Shown here: positions 21,887-33,134 of the stretch, one piece after another
Numbering within the stretch: the first letter of the stretch is position 1
Layout of the letters: every line of letters starts with the position of its first letter
Assembly: GCF_963924675.1 (NCBI RefSeq)
Contig: NC_089220.1
Coordinates: 157,045,270-157,109,269, forward strand
Length of the DNA: 64,000 bases
Origin: Phocoena phocoena
Lineage: Eukaryota; Chordata; Mammalia; Artiodactyla; Phocoenidae
Direction of reading: 5' to 3'
The notes under the pieces: model-generated
The model's input: only the letters and a program-made list of their open reading frames with translations
What the model was told of the DNA's origin: nothing
Database searches by the model: none
Position numbers and translations under genes: made by a program

Positions 21887-22221
21887 TTTTTTAATTTTTA
21901 TTTATTTTATTTATTTATTTTTGACTGCATTGGGTCTTCATTGCTGCATGCGGGCTTTCTCTAGTTGCGGCGAGCGGGGGCCACTCTTCAGTGTGTCGCG
22001 AGGGCTTCTCATCGCAGTGGCTTCGCTTATTGTGGAACACGGGCTCCAAGCGTGCGGGCTTCAGTAGTTGTGGCTCGCGGGCTCCAGAGCACAGGCTCGG
22101 CAGTTGGTGGCACACGGGCTTAGTTGCTCCGTGGCATGTGGGTTCTTCCCGGACCAGGGCTCCAACCCATGTCCTCCGCACCGGCAGGCGGACTCCCAAC
22201 CACTGCACCACCGGGGAAGCC
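21887..22221 (-). mobile_element. CHR-family SINE, long form, reversed
   Basis: The + strand starts with T-rich TTTTATTTATTTTATTTATTT (tail), then TGACTGCATTGGGTCTTCATTGC, and ends ACCACCGGGGAAGCCC (SINE head in reverse). A perfect 14-bp target duplication CCTGAATTAATTTT lies at 21873-21886 and 22222-22235. Confidence 0.95.
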
Positions 22222-22235
22222 CCTGAATTAATTTT

Positions 22236-25200
22236 ATGTTAACAGAAACCGCTGTGTAACGTACTGTGACATCCTTTTATCCTTTCATTGTTGGCTGACC
22301 GAGATCTCGCAGGATAAACCTAAAATGCAGTCAGAGGCTTTATACTCATGCAAGCAGGGATCCTTGTCACATCCTTGGGAGAGGTGGGTTCGTCAGTTAT
22401 GGCATAGGGTTATATTTTTTAAATTAACAATTCAAGTTTTTGAAATGGAGTTTTAAATTATTTTGGCTTACGCAGGCCACACCCATGGAACTGATTGAGG
22501 TGAATGAGAGAGAAATGTCAAGTGAGCCTTGATTAAGTTATAGTGAGAAGGAATCCCTTTAAACACCCCATGCTCTGTGCTGAGAGATTGGGCTGTGCTT
22601 GTCTGGCTCAGCCTGAATTTCTGTTAAAGGGCGGCATCTACCCTAGCAGGTGGTATCTGTCCTGGGCACATTTTGGTCCTTACATCTCTGGAGGGAAAAA
22701 AGAAGAAGAAAGGGCCGGAGAGCGATCCAGAGGACACACAGAGCAAGCCGGTATCAAAGAAGAAATGAAATTAACCTAAGGTTGCTTCTAGCCATTTTGT
22801 TTTCTTCTCCTCTGTCTGGGACGTCAGCTGGTCCCCAATCCTCTTGTCCCCAGTAGATTTGCATTTCTGGAATTAAAGTGGCAAAAGAATAAAGAAAAAA
22901 ACAGGCTCTGGACAAAAGGAGAATGGGCTTTTGGGGTAGAAACTTGCCATGAACAGTAAATCCAGGGTTTCATGCCTTCTGTCTGTTTGAATCCCTCCAA
23001 CACATATTAGAGGTTGACTGAAAAAGCCAAGTCTAGGTGATATCACAACTCACATGTCCCACGGACGCATTGATGGTTTGCCTGCCTGGAGGTCTTACTT
23101 GCCTTTTTATTTGCACCCAATGAGATTTCTCCACATTAGAGATGCTCCACCATCTGTTACGCAGTTGTACCGTTCTGCGTCACCATACTGTGGGTCATTA
23201 TGAAATGTCTTTGGAAGTGAGAAGTCCCGTTTCCTAGCCAGAAAGGGAAGCGCTCCCTCTGGGGTAATGCCGCTAGTTACTCTGCAGTACGTATGCATTG
23301 CCCGGGAGTGGCCTTAGCACGACTCTCTTCTCACTTTCGCTCCAAGGACACCAGATTGTCGGGCCATCAGGTTGAAAGGGTGACTTTCTTCCTTCTTCAA
23401 TCTTGGCTTCTAATTAAAATTTACAGTCAACTATAGTTATGTTATATTTTAGAAGTGTTCAGAAGTGCTAACATTAAAAATATAAATAAAATCATTACAT
23501 ACCTTATGAGCCATTAGCTTCATAGATAACCCATTATCTTTAATAATTCCAACCATGGTAAAATGTGCCATGCGGTTAGCGCAATTAGCTCCCTTTTTTT
23601 TAATCTTGTGTTTGTAGATTCTTAAAAGACTGAATTTTCACCTTGGACCTATGGCCCCAAATGCTACCAAGATTTAGGCATGAGATTTTTATTCCTTGTC
23701 CAATTTCACTGGTCCTGAAACAGTCCATGCTCATGTTTTCCTATCTGATATTGGCTAGCCCAGACCTCTTATTGGAACAGCTCTCCCTCCCTTTGGACCT
23801 AAGTATGTGTGATGGAAAAAGGAACAAGGGGAAAAAAGGCCTGTGTGGAATGATGGATTATGGTCATGTGGATTTCACAAGCTCCCTCTTCACCGAGTCA
23901 CACAGACAAACACATAGGTAGCAAGCAAAAAAGCAGGTTTGCTATTAATGGAAAAAGGAGTTACTTGGCTGAACAGGGGCAGGTTATAATGGTAAAAACT
24001 AATGGGTCCAGGAGAATCGGCATGGCAATTTAAAAGCCACAGAAATTGATATTAGGATCAATATTTTTTCACTCTGTATGTAAATGACTGAGAACACTGT
24101 CCCCGATATAGTATCCACGTCCTGCCATTAATTCAGATTAGAGAAACCCAACTGGAGAAATATACTTCGGGCAGTGATTGGTTGGAAGAATAAAGGAATA
24201 TAGTTTTCCCCTTTCTATTAGAGGATCATAAATTGGAATTAGAGAAGAGAATCGAAGAGAGTGAAAGAATATCCACCCATCACCCTCTTGAAGTGACCCA
24301 GAATCTGATCGTTCTAAAACGTTTTGGGGTGTGTTAGACGTTTGTAGGACAAGTTCCCAACCTACATGTGGATGGAGACCTGTCTTCAAAATCGTCTTCA
24401 GCATCCTCTGTGCTGTTTCTTGGTCTCTTGCCAGCCAGGTCTTGTTGCCTTCTTTTCAGTTTCAGGTGAAAAAAAAAAAAAAAATGCCCCCCAAACTCCC
24501 TTTACTTTAATGGAGACCACATCACAGACATGAAGAGAGACCTGATCGTGGGGAGGGGGAGGGGTGTAAGAAGCAAGGCTTCCGACAAGGTAATGGTCAA
24601 AAAATGGCCCCCAAATGCTAAACATTCCAGACGCAGGTGCCAGATACCAAGTGTTAAGGAACAGGTAATTCACCACTTTTCACAGAGAACTTTTTCGCTC
24701 CTATATAGGCCACAGTGCCTCATGTGAGGAAATGTTATTGAAGTTCCATCAAGAAGATGGCCGCCTTCCAGAGGCAGAGCAGCACGAATCACAAAGGTCC
24801 TGGAAGGTGCGCCCATCTGGAAAGGTCCTGGAGGTTAACTTGAAAGACCTGAGAGCGCGGAGTCACAAGAATGGAAAGAGAGAAAGGCTGGAGCCAAACA
24901 TAAAAAGAGAGATTGTGCTCTCCAAAAGAAAAAAAGTTCGAAGAGAATATGATTGAAGCTTGGAAGATGCTAAAGTTCAGAGTGAGGCTATATATAGATA
25001 AGCTCTTTCAATTAATGCTAAACCCCCAGATTCTGGGGCTTAGACTTAAAATGTTGGCACGGCAGGCCAAGTGTAGAGTCGGAGCCAAACTTTTACACAG
25101 GAGAGGTGGTGAACTTAGAGAAAAGGATGGAAGTTATGGAGAGGGTGGGGGGCTGCTGCGTAGAGCACTCCCTCCCAGGAGTGGCCCTCAGGCTGGCGCT

Positions 25201-25640
25201 CCCCTGGGGCTTCATGCCTCCCTCTTTTGTAACGGGGATATTTGGACCTTAGGGTAACCTTGAAAGCCCCAGGTTCCATTTAAAGTGGAATTTAACCTCG
25301 AATAGAAAAGATGAAAGACGTGGCCCAGAAAACTAGTCACGTGTTTACCAAAGGACCTGTTACATGGCAGTAAATGTTCATCGCCGCCTACTGTGTGCAA
25401 AGGCCTTGTGTTTAGTGCTGAGAACATAGAGATGAACAGGCCATGTTCTGGGCACCACAAGGAGAGAAAGCATTGAATGTCGTTAAAGGGAGGACTGCCC
25501 AAGTCGTTTAGAAACGTCCAGCTGGCCTGGGGTCGTCGGTGTCCGCTTGGTGTGCGTGCGCGTTGTCTCTTTCGGAGCAGACGCCCAGGAGGCCTCGTGA
25601 GCAGAGGATCCTGTGCCGTTTGTATAACAAAAATGAAGCG
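22236..25640. other. Unannotated intron; candidate conserved block 23390-23640
   Basis: 3.4 kb without a supported gene. 23390-23640 is AT-rich, repeat-free and full of homeobox-like cores (TAATTAAAAT, AGCCATTAGC, GCGCAATTAGC). A16 lies at 24469-24484. The stretch 24720-25260, with two overlapping frames starting MLLKFHQEDG and MCSPKEKKFE, was not recognised. 25330-25480 resembles an old L2/L3-type relic. Confidence 0.35.
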
Positions 25641-25641
25641 A

Positions 25642-25850
25642 GGGCTTCCCTGGTGGCGCAGTGGTTGAGAGTCCGCCTGCCAATGCAGGGGACGCCGGTT
25701 CGTGCTCCGGTCCGGGAAGATCCCACATGCCGCGGAGCGGCTGGGCCAGTGAGCCATGGCCGCTGAGCCTGCGCGTCTGGAGCCTGTGCTCCGCAACGGG
25801 AGAGGCCACAGCAGTGAGAGGCCTGCGTACTGCAAAAAAAAAAAAAAAAA
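25642..25850 (+). mobile_element. Young CHR-family SINE, short form
   Basis: GGGCTTCCCTGGTGGCGCAG start, B box GGTTCGTGCT, ending in a run of about 18 A. Flanks AAAATGAAGCGAG and AAAGTGAAGTGAG are a 13-bp target duplication with two differences. Confidence 0.95.
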
Positions 25851-25859
25851 AAGTGAAGT

Positions 25860-26295
25860 GAGAGGGTTCTGGGGCACCCCAAGGTCGTGCGATGGTGGGA
25901 GTCTGAGGGGTTTCCTTTCAGCAGTGCACCTCCCCAATAGGCCCTTTCCCCTTTCTCTTCAGTTTTAGTCTTCCTTCCTCTTTCTTCTCCCTATAGGGAG
26001 TTGAGGGCAAGATTAGCCTAAGTTTTACTCGGTCAGCTTTTCTGAGGGTTCTCTGTTAAATCCAAGGGCACGCAGTTTGCAGCTTCCTGTTGGCATAACT
26101 GAGGCAGTGGTCATGCAGCCGCTGGTCCTTACTGTCCCCCTCAGTGTCACACTGTTTGGTGCCAGGTCCTGAAGACACAACCGGCCCCTACCTGATGGAA
26201 CTGTTCAATCCATCCAGTTGACACGAACGAGCGACTGATAGCCTGACCCCTCATGGGAAGTGTGTGTGTGTACATGTGTCCTGTGTACAACAGAC
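25860..26295. other. Unannotated intron
   Basis: No gene. A short TG-rich run (GTGTGTGTGTGTACATGTGT) lies near 26262. 26120-26240 resembles an old relic (TGCCAGGTCCTGAAGACACAACC) that I cannot assign. Confidence 0.35.
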
Positions 26296-26299
26296 ACAC

Positions 26300-26470
26300 A
26301 CGTATGTTTTGAACTTTGTGGTAACTCGAAGTTTATTTCTTTGAACACCATTTCTTCAACTGTACGTGTTATTGCCTGTGAGGTAGACTTCTGAGGAATA
26401 AGTTATTTATAAAATATTGGCTGTAAATCGCCTCGTACAGTGCCTGGTGTGGGGTGGGGACTGAGTGAAG
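26300..26470 (+). mobile_element. MIR relic (weak)
   Basis: TTTCTTCAACTGTACGTGTTATTGCCTGTGAGGTAGAC and TCGTACAGTGCCTGGTGTGGGG resemble the 3' half of MIR in sense. Confidence 0.5.
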
Positions 26471-26474
26471 CATG

Positions 26475-27490
26475 TAGGTAGTGTATAGTAGGTGTGGGAG
26501 AAGATGAAGATGAGAAAAGAGCACAGTAAGGGGCTCTTGATTTTGTAAAACCTGTGTCTAATAGGAAGGGCTGTTTTAAACCTTCTGATGCTTCTTTCTC
26601 AGTGAGTTAGCTGGAAAATATTATGCACAATTTACACCTGCGTTATGTGGGGGAAAAGAAAGACATGACAGCATGAGATGGGATGGGTAGTCAGTAAAAG
26701 CCAATGATCTCTGGCAAAAGAGGGTAAAATTCGGTAAAACAAATATTTGCAACTCAATCCGATTTTAGAGGGTCTCCTGTCTATTCTAAACCTATGTAGT
26801 TATTCGGAATTCTGGATCCTAACACGCCCGGTCTTGAGGACAGCGGACTCTTTCAGAATAATTCTATGTGTGATTATCTTGCTTTGGCCCCGATTCCCAC
26901 GGACGTTCTATAGCAACTGCAGGCCTCACGTCATAACTGCTCAGTACATTGGCCTGTGTTTAATATTGTACTAGGCTTTCTGTTTGGGCGTTTTCAGGTT
27001 CGGTTCGGTTTTGTCCTTGGCACTCAGACCTTTCCGTATGATTGGTTCAAATTTGACGTTGCGTCTAAACTACCATCAATAGGATGTTACTTTTGAGTTA
27101 TTTTCAAACATTTATCCCAGTGCCTTCACTCTCTTTTATGCAGCCTGTCTTGTTTCCAGCTGCACTCAGTTTTGAAGATGGTTGATTGGCATTAGAGGGG
27201 CATTTTGTGACCAAAAGTGGAATAAAGTTGCCTGATTTTCATGGCAGGAATCTCTAGGCATCCTGGACTAAGCATCCTCCAGGAGGTCATTTTCACACAG
27301 AGGGACAGTTCTTAACCCACCCCCACGCACTACCCAGAATCACCACTTGTTTCGGAAGCCTGTGTAGGGTAGCTCATTTTGCACATGACCCTTAATTACC
27401 ATTAAGGTGATTATTAGAAGAGTCACCACTTTGAGAAGGAAACAGGTGTATTAGCTAATGTGAGCTTTCACGCACATTACACCTCTCTCT
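26475..27490. other. Unannotated intron
   Basis: No gene or clear repeat; mixed composition. Confidence 0.35.
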
Positions 27491-27507
27491 AAAAAAATTA
27501 TATTTCT

Positions 27508-27710
27508 GGGGCTTCCCTGGTGGCGCAGTGGTTGAGAGTCCGCCTGCCGATGCAGGGGACACGGGTTCGTGCCCCGGTCCAGGAAGATCCCACATGCCAC
27601 GGAGCGGCTGGGCCCGTGAGCCATGGCCGCTGAGCCTGCGCGTCCGGAGCCTGTGCTCCACAACGGGAGAGGCCACAACAGTGAGAGGCCCGCGTACCGC
27701 AAAGAAAAAA
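27508..27710 (+). mobile_element. Young CHR-family SINE, short form
   Basis: It matches the copies at 141 and 3808 closely. Its A tail is broken by one G. Flanks AAAAATTATATTTCT and AAAAATTATATTCCT are a 15-bp target duplication with one difference. Confidence 0.95.
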
Positions 27711-27721
27711 AAAAATTATAT

Positions 27722-29870
27722 TCCTAAGGCATCCCTTATGTGGGGCCTACATTCTGCTGAGTAGAGAAGTATTGTAGTAATGGGTACCAATGCTGAATAG
27801 GTTTTCCTAGCATGTTATATAGTTCATGCAACCTAATCCAAGATGTTAGGCTCTTATTTTTCACTTTCTGTGTTGCTGCTTCAAGGTTCTCTACATCGGG
27901 TCGGTTGATGTTTGTTTAGTTGGGTGTTTGGTTTTTGCCGGTTGATGTTTGTGTGTATGAATTTTTTGAAAAGAATTCCAGGTTATTAAAGAGAGGATGA
28001 GAGCAGAACTGTTTGCATGAGTTCTGAAAGAGCGTTGCTTAATTTATTACCTCTGCTGCTGTGCCGGGGAAGTACTTCCGTTAGGCTGGGAGGAAACAGA
28101 CCAACTTCGTGTCGCCTTTGAGACAGAATCAAGTCCCTGAGCGGCAGAACTGCAAGTAGGGCTTTTGTTGCTTTAATCTTCTGACACGTCCACGCGTTGT
28201 CCAGGTAGACGGGACCTTTGGAGGGTAAAGGACCATTGATCTCCCCCTTTCTTTTAGCATCAGCCACAACTTGTTCGTTTGGGGCGAGAATGCTAGTCAG
28301 CCCCAGGAAGGTTGAGGAGGACCGTTCTCAGCATCCTCTGCCCCAGACATAGTCCCTAATTCACACTGTAACCAAAGCTGAAGAGAGAGTATGGCGGGGA
28401 CTGTCATCTCTGCCAGCCCCTGACTGAAGTCAGCATGTCCTGGGGCTGGTCTTAGAAGACAGCCACCATGTGGCTGCATAAGACAAAACCCAGTTTGGAA
28501 AAACGTTGCTTCCCGGTAGGGTAAATGAGACGGCATCTGAGGCATGGGTCGAGGTGTGTTGTAAGGGGCTCGACGGAGCCATAAACACGAATACACCTCT
28601 CAGAGCCGCTGCCATCCTCCCTGTCCCCTGTGCCACCCAGGAAGCAACCTGGTTCAGCAGAACAGGAAGATGCAATTCCCGTGCCCCGTCCACTCTCCTC
28701 TTGGCCGAGAGGCTGCTGACTGTGATGCTCTCTTTGTGGAGGGACCACCTGTCTAATGGGAACTGGATTGTGACCACCAGTTCATTTGACAGAGGCCGCC
28801 ACACAGCTGCCAGATGGTGACAGTCCTTAGCTGTTTTGCAAGTCCAATGTGGGTCACGTTCCCCTCTGGAGGTAGACAACGGACGGTTCCCTCCATCCAG
28901 CCCACGTGCTTGCAAAAGGCCGGGCTTCCAAGAGCCAAGGCTTTGCTCTCATCTCCTTGAAGGTAGAAAAAGACTTAAGGAAATGTAATGAATAAAGACA
29001 CATTTTTTTAATCGGCTTGCTGGGTTTTCCTCTCTTCCTAATTGTTCTCTAATCTGTACTTAGGAGCACGGTGTTGAAGTGGGACATGTCAGGCTTTTAC
29101 GCCACAGATTCAATCTCCCAGGCAAATAAAATTGGGACAGCTTGAGAGGCAGGGAAGGCCTCCGGCCACTGGCAGAGTTTGATTATCCGACCTGGACTCG
29201 GGAGTAGTCGGGGGGCCTGCACGTAGCTTTAGGCTGCCCTGCCGGGACGGCTCAGCAGATAGGAGGGGACCTGCCTCTCCGTGGCCTTCCCTTCACCTGC
29301 TGTATCAGCTGAAGAGCCGCACGAGGACCTGTACAACTACTGGTCAGACGGCCCTAGCAACACAAAATTCTGTGTCAACACATAGCCCATCACGTGTTTG
29401 CGACGAAAACGCTATATTTTTAGAACACTTCAAAGTGAGGAAACCGTTAAAGCCCTATCACATCCTCCCCTTGCCCTCCGGCCACTTCCTCTGCACCCCT
29501 CAGGAAAATCACCCCCATCTTCTAGAAGAGGAGCCAGAGACAGAGATTAAGTGCTACTTTGAGCAAAGCCGATGATGCCAGGGAAAATTGCTGATCTCGT
29601 CTTAGAAATCTAACACACGCTTTGGGGTTGTTTTTCTAAGGCTTCTTACTCCTTTTACCTACACCATGTGGGTTCCATATGACCTTGAATCTAAGCCTTA
29701 ATATTGCATGTGGAGTTCAAAAGACAACTCGGTCTCCCATTTTCTTTCGTGGCATTTATTCAAATAATAATAGGCACATAATACTGTCTTGTAAAAATCA
29801 AAGCTCCAGGCACACTTTGAAAGTCTTTTAGAATTTCTAACACTTATTTTCATAAGTGTCTTTCATGCAA
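27722..29870. other. Unannotated intron
   Basis: About 2.1 kb without a gene. The long opposing frames at 28297-28938 have no recognisable domains and overlap on both strands, as expected by chance in GC-richer DNA. Confidence 0.35.
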
Positions 29871-29879
29871 CTCGCTGAA

Positions 29880-29980
29880 ACTGCTTGTTAGCAGACTATA
29901 TCTTTTGTATCTCTGCAATTCCCGTGCCTAGCTCAGTGCCTGGCATGGACTAGGCGATCAAAATTAGCTGTGGATTGGGT
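29880..29980 (+). mobile_element. L2 3'-end relic
   Basis: GCAGACTATATCTTTTGTATCTCTGCAATTCCCGTGCCTAGCTCAGTGCCTGGCATGG follows the L2 3' end. Confidence 0.6.
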
Positions 29981-29984
29981 AAGT

Positions 29985-30855
29985 GAAGTATTACCTCCTT
30001 GGGGCCCCACGCTGACTTACCCATTTTTACAGAGTTACTGCTGAAAAGCAGAGAGAGGTCTTCATCCATCCCTAGAACATGTTTTGAGAGCCTTATGTGC
30101 TAGGCAGTGTGCAGTGTACCAGGGATACAAACACAAAAGGCATGGCCCATGTCCATGGGGTACTCAGAGTCTACAGAGGGGTGGGGTGGGTGCACAAGGG
30201 CTGTGTGTGTATGTGTGTAGTGGGGAGAGAGTCTATAATATTCTTCCTTTTTTCCCCTGAAAGCTCTCTGACCAATTAAAGTTAAGAATGGCAGCAGTGT
30301 ACAAATAGGGGGAGGGACTTCTGAGTTCTCCAACTCGTATGGCATCCTGCCAGGTACGTGCTCGAGACCAAGCCTTCAGCTAGGAAGGCCTGTCAGGTGT
30401 TGGGAAGAGCTGTGCCCACCATCAGCTCTCAGCACTGTTCCAGAACAAGAAGCATCCACTCTGTCCCCACTCATCCCCAAGTCATCTCTGTCCACACCCC
30501 CAAATTCACAGGGCTTGGGTGTTTCTTAGATGAGGCTATGTTTATTAGTCCATTTATGGTCCTCCGTCGTTTGGGGCCGGAAGGAAAGAAAAGTAGATCA
30601 AGTAAGTGAGAGTGTTTTGTAAATTGTCCAAGTCCACATGAACGTGAGGTGTGATGCTTAGGTGTGTGTATTAGGTGTGCTTTTCCTGGTTTAGGCTGAT
30701 CGCCATGGAGTGTTTAGCTGTTGTGTACTCTTTGCCTGCAAGATAAAATGCCACCTTGCAGTCAAACGCTGTGGAATTGGATGGTGGTAGAACAAAAAGA
30801 CAGCGAGGTGCAGGGGTGAAGAACAGGCCTTGGCCATTAAGTGCCTACCTTCTGA
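29985..30855. other. Unannotated intron with TG-rich run
   Basis: 30080-30180 (TATGTGCTAGGCAGTGTGCAGTG...GGGATACAAACACAAAAGGCATGG) looks like an old relic. TGTGTGTGTATGTGTGTAG lies near 30200. No gene. Confidence 0.35.
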
Positions 30856-30859
30856 CCCC

Positions 30860-31010
30860 CACACACACCTTTTTTCTTTGTGTCACCTGATGCCTCCATG
30901 CCCGTTTCCTTGTCTGCAAGATGAATAGGGCTGTTAGGCAGATGCAATGAGATCATACAGATAGAACACTAAGAACATCCAGCACACAGTAAGCGGTTGT
31001 TCTTCCCAGT
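30860..31010 (+). mobile_element. MIR relic
   Basis: CCCGTTTCCTTGTCTGCAAGATGAATAGGG, GCAATGAGATCATACAG and ACAGTAAGCGGTTG follow MIR in sense. Confidence 0.65.
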
Positions 31011-31014
31011 CTAC

Positions 31015-31440
31015 TCTGGACGAGGAAACTGAAGCACAGAGAGGTTAGGTGAGCATCACAGTTCAGCATGGTCTCCCAGCAGCACCTGTGCATGCAGCCC
31101 ACATTCAAAACAAACTGGCCTTTCAGGAAAAGCAGGATCAGTTCTCAGTAGTATTGACCATAATAGCAACAACAGCTAGTATTTATGCAGAGTACTTGCT
31201 ATGTACCAGCCCCCACACTAAGGGCTTAACATACAGTATCGTTTTAACGTATATTCTCCCAACAGTCTCTTGAGGCGAGTACTATTTATTGAGCCCATTT
31301 TATAGCAAAGAAACCTAAACTTACAAAACAAACACATATAAATAAGTGGCAGACAGGGCATTGAAACCTAAGTAGTTTGTCTTTAGAGTCCATGCTCCTA
31401 ACCATTACACTGCCCTGCTTCCTGGGTTCCTCCAGCACTC
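31015..31440 (-). mobile_element. MIR relic(s), reversed
   Basis: 31155-31430 reads AGCTAGTATTTATGCAGAGTACTTGCTATGTACCAGCC... to CATGCTCCTAACCATTACACTGCC, an almost complete reversed MIR. A separate short MIR-like piece (GAGGAAACTGAAGCACAGAGAGG) lies at 31020-31060. Confidence 0.85.
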
Positions 31441-31539
31441 TGGATGTGCCTCTATTCTTGGTACTTACAATTACTAAATTATAAATTGTAATTGAAATTA
31501 CTAATTGAAATTGTGGTTTTTTTCCCCCAAAATGTGTAC

Positions 31540-32045
31540 CCCTCTGGAGTGTGAGTTGACTTTGACAGCTCTGCATGCCTACCATTTGGCAAAGTGTGTC
31601 GTGTCCAGTGGGTGCTTAATAATGTTTGTTGAATGGTATTGAATTATTTCCTGAACACTCCTTGGATATCGGCTCCCACGCCTTGAGTCCTTCCCATTTC
31701 CTCTAACTGGAAGTATTTTTTTTTCTTTTCCCAATTCCGATTGTTCATATTCTGGCCTTTCAAAGTCTAGTGCAAATACCATTCCATCCATAAAGGTTTC
31801 TTCTGGACACCCCATCAAAGAGTAATGTCCACTCCACTGAAATTCGTATGGCATTGTGGCCCCCTCTCCCCATGTGCATTGCTTTCTGTGTCGTGCTGCA
31901 GTAGGGTTTGCACTGGTCTTAACAGAACTTGAAGCTTCTGGAAGTCGGGAGTTATTCAAGTCAACTGGTATACCTCATAGAACCTCATAGAACTTACTAC
32001 AGTGCCTTAAAACCGTAACGAACACTGGTTGAGTGAGTGAGTGCA
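31540..32045 (+). mobile_element. L2 relics
   Basis: GTGTCCAGTGGGTGCTTAATAATGTTTGTTGAATGG marks one L2 3' end near 31600-31635. 31660-32045 (TCTTCTGGACACCCC..., AACAGAACTTGAAGC..., ACTGGTTGAGTGAGTGAG) is a second L2 fragment. A tiny tandem duplication, CATAGAACCT twice, sits at 31976-31990. Confidence 0.6.
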
Positions 32046-32049
32046 AAAC

Positions 32050-33130
32050 GTTCAAGAGAAAGGGATATTTTCCCCACCAGGTGATTCTACCCGTTTTGCT
32101 TCTTTTTCTTTTCATGGCACACTGAAGTAGAGTGCCCCATCACATTCCCAGTTTAGAATCAGCTGGTGGGCAGTCTATGGAGCATGAAAAAATATTGTTT
32201 CAACTGGAGCAATGGAAGGAAGAGAATCATTTTAGGGTGTCACTGTAGTGTGAAAAGCTTTGACATTTGAAGTAAAATAAGGAAGGAGAAAAACAGTTCA
32301 CTGTGTAGTTGGGGTCTCTTGCCAGCAAAGACTTGGGCACGCTCTCCAGGCACGGCGGCGTGCTCACCTGAAACCCCGCCAGACTTACAGATGTTTCCTT
32401 TGGCTCTGGTGTGACGAGCCACAGCGCAATTCTCAGGAACAGTTCCATTCTGGCAGGGATGGATGTAACAGGGAGTGGGGCAGCAAGCAGAGGAATGACT
32501 TCATAGGTCTCCTCCGTTCCGAGTCTCTTAGATCCTGTGGTGTGCATTGCCATTTCCCTTTGAGTGTTCATACATCACTGTATTCACTTAGTGCCAACAC
32601 ATACACAACCTTTTTTATGAGGCTATGAAAGCTCCACTTAGTTGAGCACATTTTTGGAACTCTGATAAGTTTTACCTCTGGTTGTGATCCTAGAAATTCC
32701 CCAAAGGTCACGCATAGGTGAATGGAACTCTTCCAGACTTCGGTTTTCTTCCTTCAAGATTATGACACAGAAGAAAATGTATCCACCCAAGGGGAATGAG
32801 GGAGGAGTACGAAGTGGAAGAAAGGGTGGAGAGTCCGAAGGCTGTGTTTCTTGCCTCATTTCTACTCCCGGGTCTTAAACTGCCCCTTGGAATGATGATC
32901 TGGCAGCATACGGCATGTGCAACATGTGAATTCACCCACTCTTCTTTGGCAATCCGTTGCCTGTTAATGGTGCCATCTTCCTTCCTCTCAGCTGGTCTCC
33001 AGATCTTCACCTTCACGTCCAAATCTTGTGAATTTGAGTCTTTTGTGTTCTCAGAGCTATTCTCTCCATTCCTACTACCACTGCTACTTGTACTGCTCTC
33101 TTAGGATGTCGCAAGTAACCTCTCAATGGT
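32050..33130. other. Unannotated intron, partly L2-like
   Basis: No gene. 32930-33130 (CTCAGCTGGTCTCCAGATC..., TCTCAATGGTCTTTTC) is weakly like the L2 body. The rest is not recognised. Confidence 0.35.
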
Positions 33131-33134
33131 CTTT

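Noticed and set aside
24469..24484. A16 tract as the tail of a processed pseudogene
   Set aside because: No target duplication was found around it and the upstream sequence matched no mRNA I recognise.
28297..28938. 99- and 161-codon minus-strand frames
   Set aside because: No similarity recognised. They overlap each other in different frames and a plus-strand frame.
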